A stretch of DNA of 64,000 bases from Actinoplanes lobatus (GTDB lineage Bacteria; Actinomycetota; Actinomycetes; Mycobacteriales; Micromonosporaceae), in contig NZ_JACHNC010000001.1 of the NCBI RefSeq assembly GCF_014205215.1, positions 7,374,501-7,438,500 of the forward strand, in the 5' to 3' direction. The notes beneath the pieces were generated by a model. That model did no database searches and was not told the origin of the DNA. It saw only the letters and a list, made by a program, of their open reading frames with translations. Shown here one piece after another: positions 8,571-17,450 of this stretch. Numbering within the stretch: position 1 is the stretch's first letter; each line of letters opens with the position of its first letter. A program made the translations under genes and the position numbers.

Positions 8571-9101
8571 TCACACGCGGCTTGTCGCGAGCTCGGCGCG
8601 TTGCTCCGGATGGTCGTAGTAGTGCTTGACTGCCTGATACGCCGGGACCGTATTGGCGCGCAGCCATGACGATCGGGCCACTATGAACGGCAGTGCTTGC
8701 CCCTCGAAGGTGTGTAGCCTCCCGGTGTGCTGCCGCTGCCGCGTGCCGTCCAGCGGTAGGGCCTTGACGGTGATCCAGGGATCGGTGCCCTCCCGGGCCA
8801 GGATGTCGACGACCGCGTTCCACGGGACGAAGTGCTCGAGGACCAGCGACCGGTGGTAGATCCCGGACGTGGTCACTACCAGCGTGCCCGGTGCCAGGCG
8901 CAGCAGGACGACGAGGAACCAGCCGAGGAACCCGGCCGCCAGCGCCCAGCCGGTACCGGTGCCGTCGGTTGCCATCAGCACGGCGAAACCGGCGGCCAAG
9001 ACGACCACGATGGCCACCGTCACCGCGAGCAGGTAGTAGGGCAGGCGGGCGTAGGGGAACGCCAGCCCTCGCTGTTTACGAGTGCTACGCCAGCGGATCA
9101 G
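8571..9101 (-). CDS. Membrane protein with PH-like cytoplasmic domain, 5' end uncertain
   Basis: About 175 residues of convincing protein: two membrane segments (YYLLAVTVAIVVVLAAGFAVL and WALAAGFLGWFLVVLL), then a PH-like beta domain (LAPGTLVVTTSGIYHRSLVL, FVPWNAVVDIL) and a charged tail. No ATG or GTG with a ribosome site is visible before PYARLPYY. The frame runs upstream into sequence that belongs to an MFS remnant in another frame, so the gene may have lost its start. Function unknown. Confidence 0.5.
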   Translation of the reverse strand: MIRWRSTRKQRGLAFPYARLPYYLLAVTVAIVVVLAAGFAVLMATDGTGTGWALAAGFLGWFLVVLLRLAPGTLVVTTSGIYHRSLVLEHFVPWNAVVDILAREGTDPWITVKALPLDGTRQRQHTGRLHTFEGQALPFIVARSSWLRANTVPAYQAVKHYYDHPEQRAELATSRV

Positions 9102-9232
9102 CCGTCGGCGGCCGGGACGAGGAGAGCGGCGAGGATCGCGATGGCGGCCACGCCCGCGCAGGCCCAGAAGCCGGTGGTGAACGCGTCGCCGGCCGCCTCG
9201 GTCTCGGAGCCGTCGCCGCCGGACCAGGAGTG
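9098..9232 (-). pseudogene. C-terminal remnant of an MFS exporter
   Basis: The minus strand encodes GDGSETEAAGDAFTTGF, then WACAGVAAIAILAALLVP and a stop after AADG, the last helix of DHA2-type MFS drug exporters. Only ~44 codons remain. They abut the PH-like membrane gene. Confidence 0.45.
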
Positions 9233-9368
9233 GAGGTGAAGGTTGACGGCGATCAACGTTGCTCCCGGTATTTGTTACACCAGTTGACCTAATGTGGCGG
9301 CCCGCATACCGTGATGACGCATCGACAGACCTCACTGTCCTGATGTTCGTGGGCAGAAAGGATCCGCT

Positions 9369-9512
9369 GTGTCCCCGCTCAGCGCATGCAGAACCCACCT
9401 CGCCGCCGTCATGGTCGCCATCCCCGCGTTCCTGAACACCTGGGCGCTTCTGCCTTCCGAGGCCGCCGTTGCCCCAGTCGCCGGCGGCGCCACCAAGAAC
9501 AATCAGCTCTGA
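9369..9512 (+). CDS. 47-residue signal-peptide-like leader ORF coupled to the CE12 esterase
   Basis: GTG start with GAAAGGA seven bases upstream. The product (starting MSPLSACRTHLAAVMVAIPA, then FLNTWALLPSEAAVAPVA) looks like a signal peptide with an Ala-x-Ala-type cleavage region, then stops two bases before the ATG of the esterase. The esterase itself has no signal peptide. Either a one-base frameshift has split an originally secreted esterase, or this is a translational-coupling leader left from another secreted protein. The region upstream (9256-9368) is probably the promoter for the esterase-GH3 pair. Confidence 0.5.
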   Translation: MSPLSACRTHLAAVMVAIPAFLNTWALLPSEAAVAPVAGGATKNNQL

Positions 9513-9514
9513 GC

Positions 9515-10165
9515 ATGACCGTCTACATCGTCGGCGACTCCACCGCCGCCACCTATACCGCCGAAGCGGCACCCCAAACCGGATGGGGGCAGGTCCTGGC
9601 GGAGCTCATCGGTACCGACGTCGTCAACGCCGCCACGCCCGGGACCAGTTCGAAAAGCTTCATCGAGCTGGGTCTGCTCGACCCGATCCTCGACCGGATC
9701 ACCGCCGGTGACTGCCTGGTCGTCTCGTTCGGGCACAACGACGCGAAGGCCGATGATCCAGCCCGGTACACCGAACCGGCGACGACCTATCCGGAGCATC
9801 TGTCGCGGTACGTCGACGGGGCGCGGGCCAGGGGAGCGGGCCCGGTGCTGGTCACGCCGGTCGAGCGCCGTCACTTCGACAGCTCCGGGGTCATCGTGCC
9901 CAGCCACGGCAAGTACCCGGCTGCGATGGCCGAACTCGCCACCGGCCTGGGCGTGCCATTGATCGATCTGACCGCGGCCAGCACCCGGCTGTGGAACGCG
10001 GAGGGGCCCGCGGGCACCAAGAAGTACTTCCTGCACGTGCCGGCCGGCAGGTACCCGAAGTACCCGGACGGTATCGAGGACGACACCCACTTTCTGGACT
10101 ACGGGGCGAGGGCAGTGGCCCGCTTGGTCGCGTCCTCCCTGAACAGCCAGGTCAGGAGGACATGA
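9515..10165 (+). CDS. Rhamnogalacturonan acetylesterase-like SGNH hydrolase (CE12)
   Basis: 216 residues from ATG 9515. SGNH blocks are clear: block I GDSTAATY (nucleophile Ser), block II Gly in AATPGTSSKS, block III SFGHNDAK (Asn), and block V D-x-x-H (DDTHFLDYGA). This is the CE12 rhamnogalacturonan acetylesterase pattern, removing acetyl groups from pectin backbones. The family is usually secreted, but this frame starts at MTVYIVGDST with no signal; see the leader ORF directly upstream. Its stop overlaps the ATGA at the start of the GH3 gene, so the two are translated together. Confidence 0.85.
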   Translation: MTVYIVGDSTAATYTAEAAPQTGWGQVLAELIGTDVVNAATPGTSSKSFIELGLLDPILDRITAGDCLVVSFGHNDAKADDPARYTEPATTYPEHLSRYVDGARARGAGPVLVTPVERRHFDSSGVIVPSHGKYPAAMAELATGLGVPLIDLTAASTRLWNAEGPAGTKKYFLHVPAGRYPKYPDGIEDDTHFLDYGARAVARLVASSLNSQVRRT

Positions 10166-10167
10166 GA

Positions 10168-13100
10168 ATGGCACGCCTGAGAACCCGGGCCGCTGCGCTG
10201 ATCGCCGGCTTGCTGGCAGCCGGGATCACCCCCGTCACGCCGGCCCGCGCGGCCGAGCCGGTCGCCCCGATCTACCTGGACACCCGCTACACCTTCGCCG
10301 AGCGGGCCGCCGACCTGGTGTCCCGGATGACACTCGCCGAGAAGGTGGCCCAGCTGCACACCAACAGCGCGCCGGCCATCGCGCGCCTGGGTGTGCAGCA
10401 GTACACGTACTGGAACGAGGGCCAACACGGCATCAACCGGCTCGGCGGCAACACCCGGCGCGGCAGTGTCACCGGCGGGGTGCACGCGACCAGCTTTCCC
10501 ACCAACCTGGCCACATCGATGTCCTGGGATCCGGAGCTGATCTACCAGGAGACCACGGCCATCGCGGATGAGGCGCGGGGTCTGCTCGACAAGTCGCTGT
10601 GGGGCGTCGGGCAGAACAACATCGGGCCGGACCGGAACGCGTACGGCAATCTCAGTTACTGGGCGCCGACGGTCAACATGGCCCGCGACCCGCGCTGGGG
10701 CCGCAACGACGAGGGCTTCGGAGAGGATCCGCTTCTGGTCGCGAAGCTCGCGGGAGCGTACGTCAACGGCTTGCAGGGGCAGAACCGCACCGGTGAGCGG
10801 CTGACGCCGTACCTGAAAACCGCGGCCACCGCCAAGCACTTCGCGTTGAACAACGTCGAGGCCACCCGGCAGTCCGGCAGCTCGGACACCACCGAGGCGA
10901 ACATCCGCAACTACTACACGCCGCAATTCCGCAGCCTGATCCAGGACGCCCACGTGTCCGGCCTGATGACGGCGTACAACCGGGTCAACGGCACGCCGGC
11001 GCCGGCCGATACCTACCTGGCCAACGTGCTGGCCGAGCGCACGTGGGGGTTCGCCGGCTACTCCACCTCCGACTGCGGCGCCATCACCGACATCTGGGCC
11101 GCCAACCGGCACAACTGGGCGCCGGCCGGCTGGACCACCGCCACCACGAACGGGCAGACGACCTGGACGAACCCGGCAACCGGGCAGCAACTCTCCGGAG
11201 CGGCCGGCGCGCAGGCCTGGGCCTTGCGGGCTGGTACGCAGCTGAACTGCAAGGGCGACGAGTTCACCCTCGCCAACATCGAGGAAGCCCTGGCCGCCGG
11301 GGTACTCAGCGAGGGCGTGCTCGACGACGCGCTCGTACGGGTCTTCACGACCCGGATGGCGACCGGCGAGTTCGACCCGGCCGACCGGGTGAGCTACACC
11401 GCGATCACGAAGGATCAGATCGAGAGCCCGGCCCACCAGCGGCTCGCCGATCAGGTGGCGGCCAACTCGCTGGTGCTGCTGAAGAACGACCCGGTGGACG
11501 GGACGGCCGTACTGCCGGCTGACCCGGCGAGCCTGCACCGTGTGGTCGTGGTGGGCAACCTGGCGAACACGGTCACGCTGGGCGGCTACTCGGGAGACCC
11601 GACCGTACAGGTCAGCGCCGTGCAGGGGATCAGGAACGCACTGCCGGGGGCCACCGTCACCTTCGACGCCTGCGCCACGTCGACCACCGCCACCACACCG
11701 GCCGTCTGCGGCGCGCAGACGCTGGCCGACCTACCGTCCGCCGACCTGGTCGTGGTCTTCGCCGGCACCGACCTCAACGTGGCGACCGAAGGCAAGGACC
11801 GTGCGACGCTCGCCCTGCCCGGCAACTATCAGTCCCTGATCGATCAGGTCAGCGCGGCCGGCAACCCGCGGTCGGTGCTGGCCGTCCAGGCCGGCGGGCC
11901 GGTGGCGATCGAGCAGGCGCAGCGGAAGTTCCCGGCGGTCGTCTTCGGCGCCTACAACGGCCAGAGCCAGGGCACTGCGCTGGCCGCCGTCCTGTTCGGT
12001 GCACAGAACCCCAGCGGGCACCTGAGCTTCACGTGGCAGAAGGACGACTCACAGCTGCCCGGCATCCAGAACTACGGGCTCACCCCGGCACAGACCGGTG
12101 GGCTCGGCCGCACTTACCAGTACTTCACCGGCACGCCCAGTTATCCGTTCGGGCACGGTCTGAGCTACACCAGTTTCGCGTACGGGAAGGTGCGTGCCGA
12201 CCGCGAGACCACCACCCCGAACGGGCGGATCATCATCCGCTTCGACGTGACGAACACCGGTGCGAGAGCCGGCGCCACCGTCGCTCAGGTGTACGCCACC
12301 ACGCCCGCCGTCGCCGGACTCGATCTGCCGGTCAAGCGGCTGGCCGGCTTCCAGAAGACCCGGGTCCTGCAGCCGGGCGAACGCCAGCAGATCGCGGTCC
12401 AGGTGCACGCCGCCGACCTCGCCTTCTACGACGAGAAGCAGCGCAAGCAGGTCGTCTACAACGGGCGCTATCAGTTCCAGGTCGCCACCGACGCGGCGCA
12501 CGTCGCCGGCTCGGCCGACGTCCGGATCCACGGCCGCATCACCCCGCAGATCTCGTACGTGACCGTGCAGCCCGACCGGGTCCAGCTCACCCCGGGTGAC
12601 ACCGTGGAACTCGGCGACCGGAATCCGTGGATCGCCGACGACACCGCCCAGGCCGGCGGCCATGTGCGGGCCGACCGGGTCGTCGAGGCGGTCTACAACG
12701 ACGAATCGTTCGCCGATCTGAGCCGGGCCGCGGTGACCTACCGCAGCAGCAACCCGCGCGTCGCCGCGGTCAGCCGGACAGGCCGGATCACCGCGATCTC
12801 GGCCGGTGTGGCCACCATCGCGGTCACCGTCGACGGTGTCACCGGCACCACGCCTATCGTGGTCAAGCAACCGTTCACCCTCGAGGTCCCGGCCCTGACC
12901 GCCGCCGGGAGCACCGTCACCGCCACCGTCACGCTGCCCAACCCCGGCCCGGTCCGGCTGACCGGTGTCACCCTCGTGCTCGACACCCCGCCGGGCTGGA
13001 CGGCGGCCCCGGACGGCCCGGTCACGTTCGCCTCGGTCGCCCCGGGCCGGACGGTACGGGCGTCGTGGACGCTCACCGCACCGGACGATCCCGGAACGTA

Positions 13101-13752
13101 CGACGTCACGGCCGGCGTCACCTTCCGCAGCACCAACGGGCCCGCGACCGCGTCCGCGCCGCGGACCGTGTCGCTGCCGTTCCCGTCACTCGTCTCGGCC
13201 TACAACAACGCCGGAGTCAGCGACGACGCGCAACCGGCGGCCGGCAACCTCGACGGCGGCGGCTATTCCTACTCCGCGCAGGCGCTGGCGGCGGCGACAC
13301 CGGCCATCACCGCCGGCGGCACCGTCGACCACAACGGCCTCACCTTCACCTGGCCGGCGGTCGCCGCGGGCAGCGCCGACAACGTCGTCGCGGGCGGGCA
13401 GACCATCGAGCTCAACGGCTCGGGCACGAAACTCGGGCTGATCGGCACGGGCGTCAGCGGCACCGCCTCCGGCCCGGCCACCGTCACCTACACCGACGGC
13501 ACCACGCAGACTGTCACGCTCACGTTCACCGACTGGTACGCGAACAACCCGCCGGCCGGCGGCGCTGTCGTCACGTCGCTCGCCTATCACAACACGGCGA
13601 CCAGCCCACGGGTCCGTAAGGTCAGCCTCTACTACACGTCGGTCGCCCTCGACCCGGCCAGGACCATCCGTTACCTCACCCTTCCCAACCTCAGCCAGGG
13701 AGTGACCGCCGCCCAGACCAGCATGCACATCTTCACCACAGCCATCGGCTGA
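10168..13752 (+). CDS. Secreted multidomain GH3 beta-glycosidase (beta-xylosidase/glucosidase type)
   Basis: 1194 residues. ATG 10168 is preferred over ATG 10162 because AGGAGGA at 10154-10160 gives seven-base spacing. Signal peptide ends near ARAAEP. The GH3 N-terminal TIM barrel has WNEGQHGINR and the nucleophile Asp ~302 in TSDCGAITD. The GH3 C-domain has TEGKDRATLALPG, with Glu ~541 a candidate acid/base. A fibronectin-III-like domain follows (GATVAQVYATTP, KRLAGFQKT), then a BIG2-like Ig domain (YRSSNPRVAAVS), a NEW3/NPCBM-associated domain and a C-terminal galactose-binding-like domain. It probably releases xylose or glucose from plant oligosaccharides outside the cell. Substrate is inferred from the pectin/xylan context. 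Confidence 0.85.
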   Translation: MARLRTRAAALIAGLLAAGITPVTPARAAEPVAPIYLDTRYTFAERAADLVSRMTLAEKVAQLHTNSAPAIARLGVQQYTYWNEGQHGINRLGGNTRRGSVTGGVHATSFPTNLATSMSWDPELIYQETTAIADEARGLLDKSLWGVGQNNIGPDRNAYGNLSYWAPTVNMARDPRWGRNDEGFGEDPLLVAKLAGAYVNGLQGQNRTGERLTPYLKTAATAKHFALNNVEATRQSGSSDTTEANIRNYYTPQFRSLIQDAHVSGLMTAYNRVNGTPAPADTYLANVLAERTWGFAGYSTSDCGAITDIWAANRHNWAPAGWTTATTNGQTTWTNPATGQQLSGAAGAQAWALRAGTQLNCKGDEFTLANIEEALAAGVLSEGVLDDALVRVFTTRMATGEFDPADRVSYTAITKDQIESPAHQRLADQVAANSLVLLKNDPVDGTAVLPADPASLHRVVVVGNLANTVTLGGYSGDPTVQVSAVQGIRNALPGATVTFDACATSTTATTPAVCGAQTLADLPSADLVVVFAGTDLNVATEGKDRATLALPGNYQSLIDQVSAAGNPRSVLAVQAGGPVAIEQAQRKFPAVVFGAYNGQSQGTALAAVLFGAQNPSGHLSFTWQKDDSQLPGIQNYGLTPAQTGGLGRTYQYFTGTPSYPFGHGLSYTSFAYGKVRADRETTTPNGRIIIRFDVTNTGARAGATVAQVYATTPAVAGLDLPVKRLAGFQKTRVLQPGERQQIAVQVHAADLAFYDEKQRKQVVYNGRYQFQVATDAAHVAGSADVRIHGRITPQISYVTVQPDRVQLTPGDTVELGDRNPWIADDTAQAGGHVRADRVVEAVYNDESFADLSRAAVTYRSSNPRVAAVSRTGRITAISAGVATIAVTVDGVTGTTPIVVKQPFTLEVPALTAAGSTVTATVTLPNPGPVRLTGVTLVLDTPPGWTAAPDGPVTFASVAPGRTVRASWTLTAPDDPGTYDVTAGVTFRSTNGPATASAPRTVSLPFPSLVSAYNNAGVSDDAQPAAGNLDGGGYSYSAQALAAATPAITAGGTVDHNGLTFTWPAVAAGSADNVVAGGQTIELNGSGTKLGLIGTGVSGTASGPATVTYTDGTTQTVTLTFTDWYANNPPAGGAVVTSLAYHNTATSPRVRKVSLYYTSVALDPARTIRYLTLPNLSQGVTAAQTSMHIFTTAIG

Positions 13753-13769
13753 GTCACGGGCGCCGCACG

Positions 13770-13802
13770 CCGTCCCGGCCGGTGAAAGCCAGGCCGGGAC
13801 GG
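13770..13802. terminator. Terminator between convergent GH3 and ROK genes
   Basis: CCGTCCCGGCC pairs perfectly with GGCCGGGACGG across 11 bases, just after the GH3 stop and touching the ROK stop codon. Confidence 0.75.
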
Positions 13803-15050
13803 TCAACTCCCGGTGCGTGTGATCCACGTGGACGGGTCGCGGCGTACATCATCGATGACGGTGAGGGCGGCCCCGATCACCGCAGCGTCCGGACCGATCG
13901 GCGCGGCCCGTACCTCGATCGGCGCCCACCGGGCGGTCAGCACCCGGTCGCGGATCTGCGTCTGGATCTGTTCGGTCAGCCACGTCGCGAGCAACGAGTA
14001 ACTGCCATCGAGCAGGACCGTGTCGACGTCGATGAGGTTGATCAGCGCGGCGAGCGAGATGCCCAGCGCGGTGCCGGCCCGATCGAGGGCGGAGCGGACC
14101 TGCGGCGATCGGTCGGCCAGCACCCCGATGGTGACCGCCGGAGTCTGGTGCGACGCGGCCCCGGCCTGCTGCTCGTCGTCGGGCACGGCGGCGAGGATCG
14201 CCGCCAGGCCGGAGTACCCCTGCAGGCAGCCCTTGGCGCCGCAGGAACATGCCACGCCATCGGGCTCCACGGTGACGTGCCCGAGTTCGCCGCTCCAGCC
14301 ACGGGCTCCACGCAGCAGTTCGCCATCCAGAACGATGCCCGCTCCCAGCTCGAAGTCGCCGAAGAGGCACACGAAGTTGCGCAGCTCCTTGTCGCTCGCG
14401 TGCCACTCCGCGAGGGCGGCCAGACCGGCCTCGTTCTCGACGGAGACGATCACGTCGTGCGATCCCAGCGCTGCGCGCAGCCGGGAGCCGGCGTCGAAGT
14501 CCCGCCACCCGATGGCCGGTGCGAAGCGGGCCCGGCTGCGATCCTGCACCGGCCCGGGAGCGGCGAGGGTGACGCCGGCGACGGTGAGTCCCTGCGCCTC
14601 GGCGGTGCTGATGGCGCCCTCGGCAATGGCGGCCAGATCGTCGATGGTCTGCTCGGGCGACGTCACCGGGTGAGGGCGCGCAGCGAATTCAAGATGGCGT
14701 ACCGTGCCGGCGAAGTCCACGATGCAGGCGGCCAGGCTGCCTGTGCGGATGTCCAGGCCGAGGCCGGCCGGCCCGCTGCGGGACAACGTCAGGCCGATGG
14801 GTGGACGGCCGGTGCTGCGTGAGCGGTCGGGGCCGACCTCGGCGATCAGCCCTCCGGCCAGGAGGTCGTCGACCAGGCGGGACACTGTGGGCCGGGCCAG
14901 GCCGGTGGCGCGGGCCAGCTCGATCCGGGAGACCGGAGTCGTGTCCGCGGCGATCTGTTGCAGGATGAGGCCGAGGTTGTGGGCGCGGACGTTCTCCTGG
15001 CGGGCTGGTGCCAGGAAGCCGGATCCGGCGCGGCGAGCGGGTAGGGTCAC
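13803..15050 (-). CDS. ROK-family sugar-responsive repressor
   Basis: 415 residues from GTG 15050, whose GTGA overlaps the stop of the upstream gene. An N-terminal winged helix (TPVSRIELARATGLARPTVS, then LVDDLLAGGLI) precedes a ROK kinase-like fold with the family zinc motif C-x-C-G-x-x-G-C (CSCGAKGC). The ATP-binding loop is degenerate (LGLDIRTGS), fitting a repressor rather than a kinase. XylR/NagC-type ROK repressors bind operators until a sugar is present. The likely targets here are the divergent PL1 operon and the convergent GH3/esterase genes. Confidence 0.85.
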   Translation of the reverse strand: MTLPARRAGSGFLAPARQENVRAHNLGLILQQIAADTTPVSRIELARATGLARPTVSRLVDDLLAGGLIAEVGPDRSRSTGRPPIGLTLSRSGPAGLGLDIRTGSLAACIVDFAGTVRHLEFAARPHPVTSPEQTIDDLAAIAEGAISTAEAQGLTVAGVTLAAPGPVQDRSRARFAPAIGWRDFDAGSRLRAALGSHDVIVSVENEAGLAALAEWHASDKELRNFVCLFGDFELGAGIVLDGELLRGARGWSGELGHVTVEPDGVACSCGAKGCLQGYSGLAAILAAVPDDEQQAGAASHQTPAVTIGVLADRSPQVRSALDRAGTALGISLAALINLIDVDTVLLDGSYSLLATWLTEQIQTQIRDRVLTARWAPIEVRAAPIGPDAAVIGAALTVIDDVRRDPSTWITRTGS

Positions 15051-15904
15051 GTCGCGAATTCCGCGGAGAGCGCGGCTGCCCGGTCGCGCGACAGGATGCC
15101 GTCCGCCACGGCTATGACGATCCGGCGGGCCATGGTGGCGCCCGGCTGGAGCATCAGCGGCGAATCCCAGGACAGCGATGAACCCACGCCGAGGTAGTCC
15201 CGGGTGCGCAGGAACCACGGGTCGTCTCGGGTCGCCGGGGTTGCGGCGATGAAAACCAGGGTCCACCAGCTGCGTTCGTCGGCCGCTGCGGACACCGCCA
15301 GCCACGGGGATCGGCAGCCGTGGACGGCCTCGGGGCCGTTACCGGTGGCCGCCGTGACCCGGCACTCGCCGAGCCCTGCGGGCGCCTGCCAGAAGAATCC
15401 GCCGAACCCCGCCCCGGCTCGGCCGACCGCGGCCGGACTCTGGATCCGCAGGGCTCGCCCGGTGCTGTTGGTCAGGGCAAAATCACAGGTCAGAGCCCAT
15501 GAGTCGGCGTCGATGGGCCGGGCGGACCAGGTGCGCCGCTCGGTCAGCAACTGCTCGCGGTCGATCGACATCCACCGCAGCGAATGCCGCAACCGGGTCG
15601 GCGTGCGCTGCGCCCAGCGGACGTGCTCCTGCGTGCCGTGATTGTGCAGCCACGCCGGTCCGTGGCCTTCGACGAACGTGCGGCTGCCCCAGAAGTTGTG
15701 GCCGTCGATGTCCGCCACCGCGATGCTCACGCCGAGGTGGTGCAGGTGCGAGACCGGCCTCAACGCGGTGACCACGGTGCCCGCCATGGTCCGCACCGGA
15801 TGCAGATAGGGGCGCGGTGACGTGGTGCCGGGCAGGTCGGGGCGCCATGCATACTCGGCGACCACCTGATCCCCGAGACGTAACACCGTCGGCTCAGCAC
15901 GCAC
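15047..15904 (-). CDS. DUF6807 (PmoA-like) family protein
   Basis: 285 residues from GTG 15904 with GGAGGG five bases upstream. It shows the family pattern LHPVRTMAGTVVT, then HLHHLGVSIAVADIDGHNFW with His-rich strands, FGGFFWQAPAG and RDYLGVGSSLSWD. DUF6807/PmoA-like proteins (PF14100) commonly sit with sugar regulators and dehydrogenases; their biochemical role is unsettled. It is co-transcribed and translationally coupled with the ROK repressor, so a role in carbohydrate metabolism is inferred. Confidence 0.75.
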   Translation of the reverse strand: MRAEPTVLRLGDQVVAEYAWRPDLPGTTSPRPYLHPVRTMAGTVVTALRPVSHLHHLGVSIAVADIDGHNFWGSRTFVEGHGPAWLHNHGTQEHVRWAQRTPTRLRHSLRWMSIDREQLLTERRTWSARPIDADSWALTCDFALTNSTGRALRIQSPAAVGRAGAGFGGFFWQAPAGLGECRVTAATGNGPEAVHGCRSPWLAVSAAADERSWWTLVFIAATPATRDDPWFLRTRDYLGVGSSLSWDSPLMLQPGATMARRIVIAVADGILSRDRAAALSAEFAT

Positions 15905-16040
15905 GGCAGCCCTCCAGCCAGGTGACCGCCGCCGGCTCAGCCAACCCGTCCATCCCCGACCGCCTTCTCCGAGCTCGTGATAGCCGGTGTGCAGGATAAG
16001 CGCACAGGGGTCTCACTCGGAAGCTCATCCATTGATGCTC

Positions 16041-16069
16041 TTGACTTCCTGGTCGCCGGTTAGTAATAG
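16041..16069 (+). promoter_or_regulatory. Probable promoter of the pectate lyase operon
   Basis: TTGACT and TAATAG are separated by 17 bases, and the start codon of the pectate lyase lies ~75 bases downstream. The region also contains the divergent promoter of the DUF6807/ROK pair, so a ROK operator is expected here; I could not define one. Confidence 0.55.
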
Positions 16070-16144
16070 TCAGTTACAAAGTCCGGCCCGTCCGCCGCGC
16101 TTCCTTCCCCGCCCCGCTCCGTATCCGAAAGTGAGGCTCCGCCG

Positions 16145-17413
16145 ATGGCGCGAAGCCGGCTCCTGCCTGCCCTCATCTCGACGGTCCTCCTCCTGGCCGG
16201 CATGATCGCCCCCACCCCGGCGCGGGCCGCAGGGCTGCGCCACGACATCGGCCGCGAGGTGCTCGGCCCTCGTGACGGCTGGGCATCGGCCGAGGGCGGC
16301 GTCACCGGCGGGTCCGCCGCGACCGCCGATCACGTCTTCGTCGTTCACGATCGCAACGAGTTGGCCGCGGCCGTGGCCGGCGACGAACCGAAGATCGTCT
16401 ACGTCGCGGGACGTGTCGACGCCAATGTCGACGCGGCCGGCAACCCGCTGGACTGCGCCGACTACGCCGCGCCCGGCTGGGACTTCGGCGCCTACCTCGA
16501 GGCCTACGACCCGGCAGTCTGGACCGGCACGCCGACCGGTCCGCTGGAGGATGCCCGAAAAGCTTCCAACGCCAACCAGGGCAGGAGCGTCAAGATCCGG
16601 GTCGGGTCGAACACCACACTCGCCGGCCTGCCGCACTCGGCAATCACCGGGGCCCAGATCGAGCTGGAGTCCGTGCAGAACGTCATCCTGCGCAATCTGG
16701 CGCTGCACGACGCCTACACGTGCTTCCCGGGATGGAACGGCGACGCTTGGAAGACCGAGTGGGACAACCTGGCACTGAGCCACACCTCGCACGTCTGGAT
16801 CGACCACGTGAGCATCGACGACGGTGACCATCCGGACGCCGCCGAGCCGCTGGTCTTCGGCCAGCACCTGCTGCGCCACGACGGACTGCTCGACATCGCC
16901 CGGCAGAGCGACCTGGTCACCATCTCCTGGAGCCGATTCTCCGGGCACGACAAGGGCATGCTGTGGGGCAACGGCGACACCGTCATCGCCGACCGCGGCA
17001 AGATCCGCGTCACCATGCACCACAGCGAGATCACGAACCTCGTCCAACGTGGCCCACGGGTCCGGTTCGGTCAGGTGCACGTCTACAACAACCTGTACCG
17101 CTCCACCGCCGGCTCGGGCTACCTGTACTCGTGGGGCGTCGGCACCGAGTCCCAGCTGTACGCCGAGAACAACGCGTTCCAGCTCGCCGCGCCGTTTACC
17201 GCGGCCACGATCATCTGGGTCTCCAGCGGCACCGCGATCCACGAGTCCGGCACTTTCGTCAACGGCCGCCCGACCAGCGTTCTCGCCGCCTACAACGCCG
17301 TGAACGACCCGGACCTGAGCCCCGACGTCGGCTGGACGCCGACCCTGCACACCCGCATCGACCCGGCCTGGGCCGTCCCGGGCCTGGTGCAGGCCGGCGC
17401 CGGCGCGCGATAG
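16145..17413 (+). CDS. Secreted pectate lyase, PL1 family
   Basis: 422 residues. Signal peptide ends near PARAAG. A right-handed beta-helix protein with the PL1 calcium-site motif (VWIDHVSIDDGD) and the substrate and catalytic Arg motif RGPRVRFGQVHVYNNLY (R-x-P-x-x-R intact). The N-terminal insertion with NANQGRS and the Cys pair (DCADY, CFPGW) fits the larger PL1 subfamily. It cleaves polygalacturonate by calcium-dependent beta-elimination outside the cell. The next gene begins 37 bases later and the two are likely co-transcribed from the promoter at 16041. Confidence 0.9.
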   Translation: MARSRLLPALISTVLLLAGMIAPTPARAAGLRHDIGREVLGPRDGWASAEGGVTGGSAATADHVFVVHDRNELAAAVAGDEPKIVYVAGRVDANVDAAGNPLDCADYAAPGWDFGAYLEAYDPAVWTGTPTGPLEDARKASNANQGRSVKIRVGSNTTLAGLPHSAITGAQIELESVQNVILRNLALHDAYTCFPGWNGDAWKTEWDNLALSHTSHVWIDHVSIDDGDHPDAAEPLVFGQHLLRHDGLLDIARQSDLVTISWSRFSGHDKGMLWGNGDTVIADRGKIRVTMHHSEITNLVQRGPRVRFGQVHVYNNLYRSTAGSGYLYSWGVGTESQLYAENNAFQLAAPFTAATIIWVSSGTAIHESGTFVNGRPTSVLAAYNAVNDPDLSPDVGWTPTLHTRIDPAWAVPGLVQAGAGAR

Positions 17414-17450
17414 CCACCCGCCCGTACCCGCCGTAGCAGAGGGAATTGCG

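Noticed and set aside
10099..11538. 479-codon open frame antisense to the GH3 gene
   Set aside because: Composition is Arg/Gly/Val-rich without domains, and the plus strand encodes a clear GH3 enzyme; a GC-rich third-position artefact.
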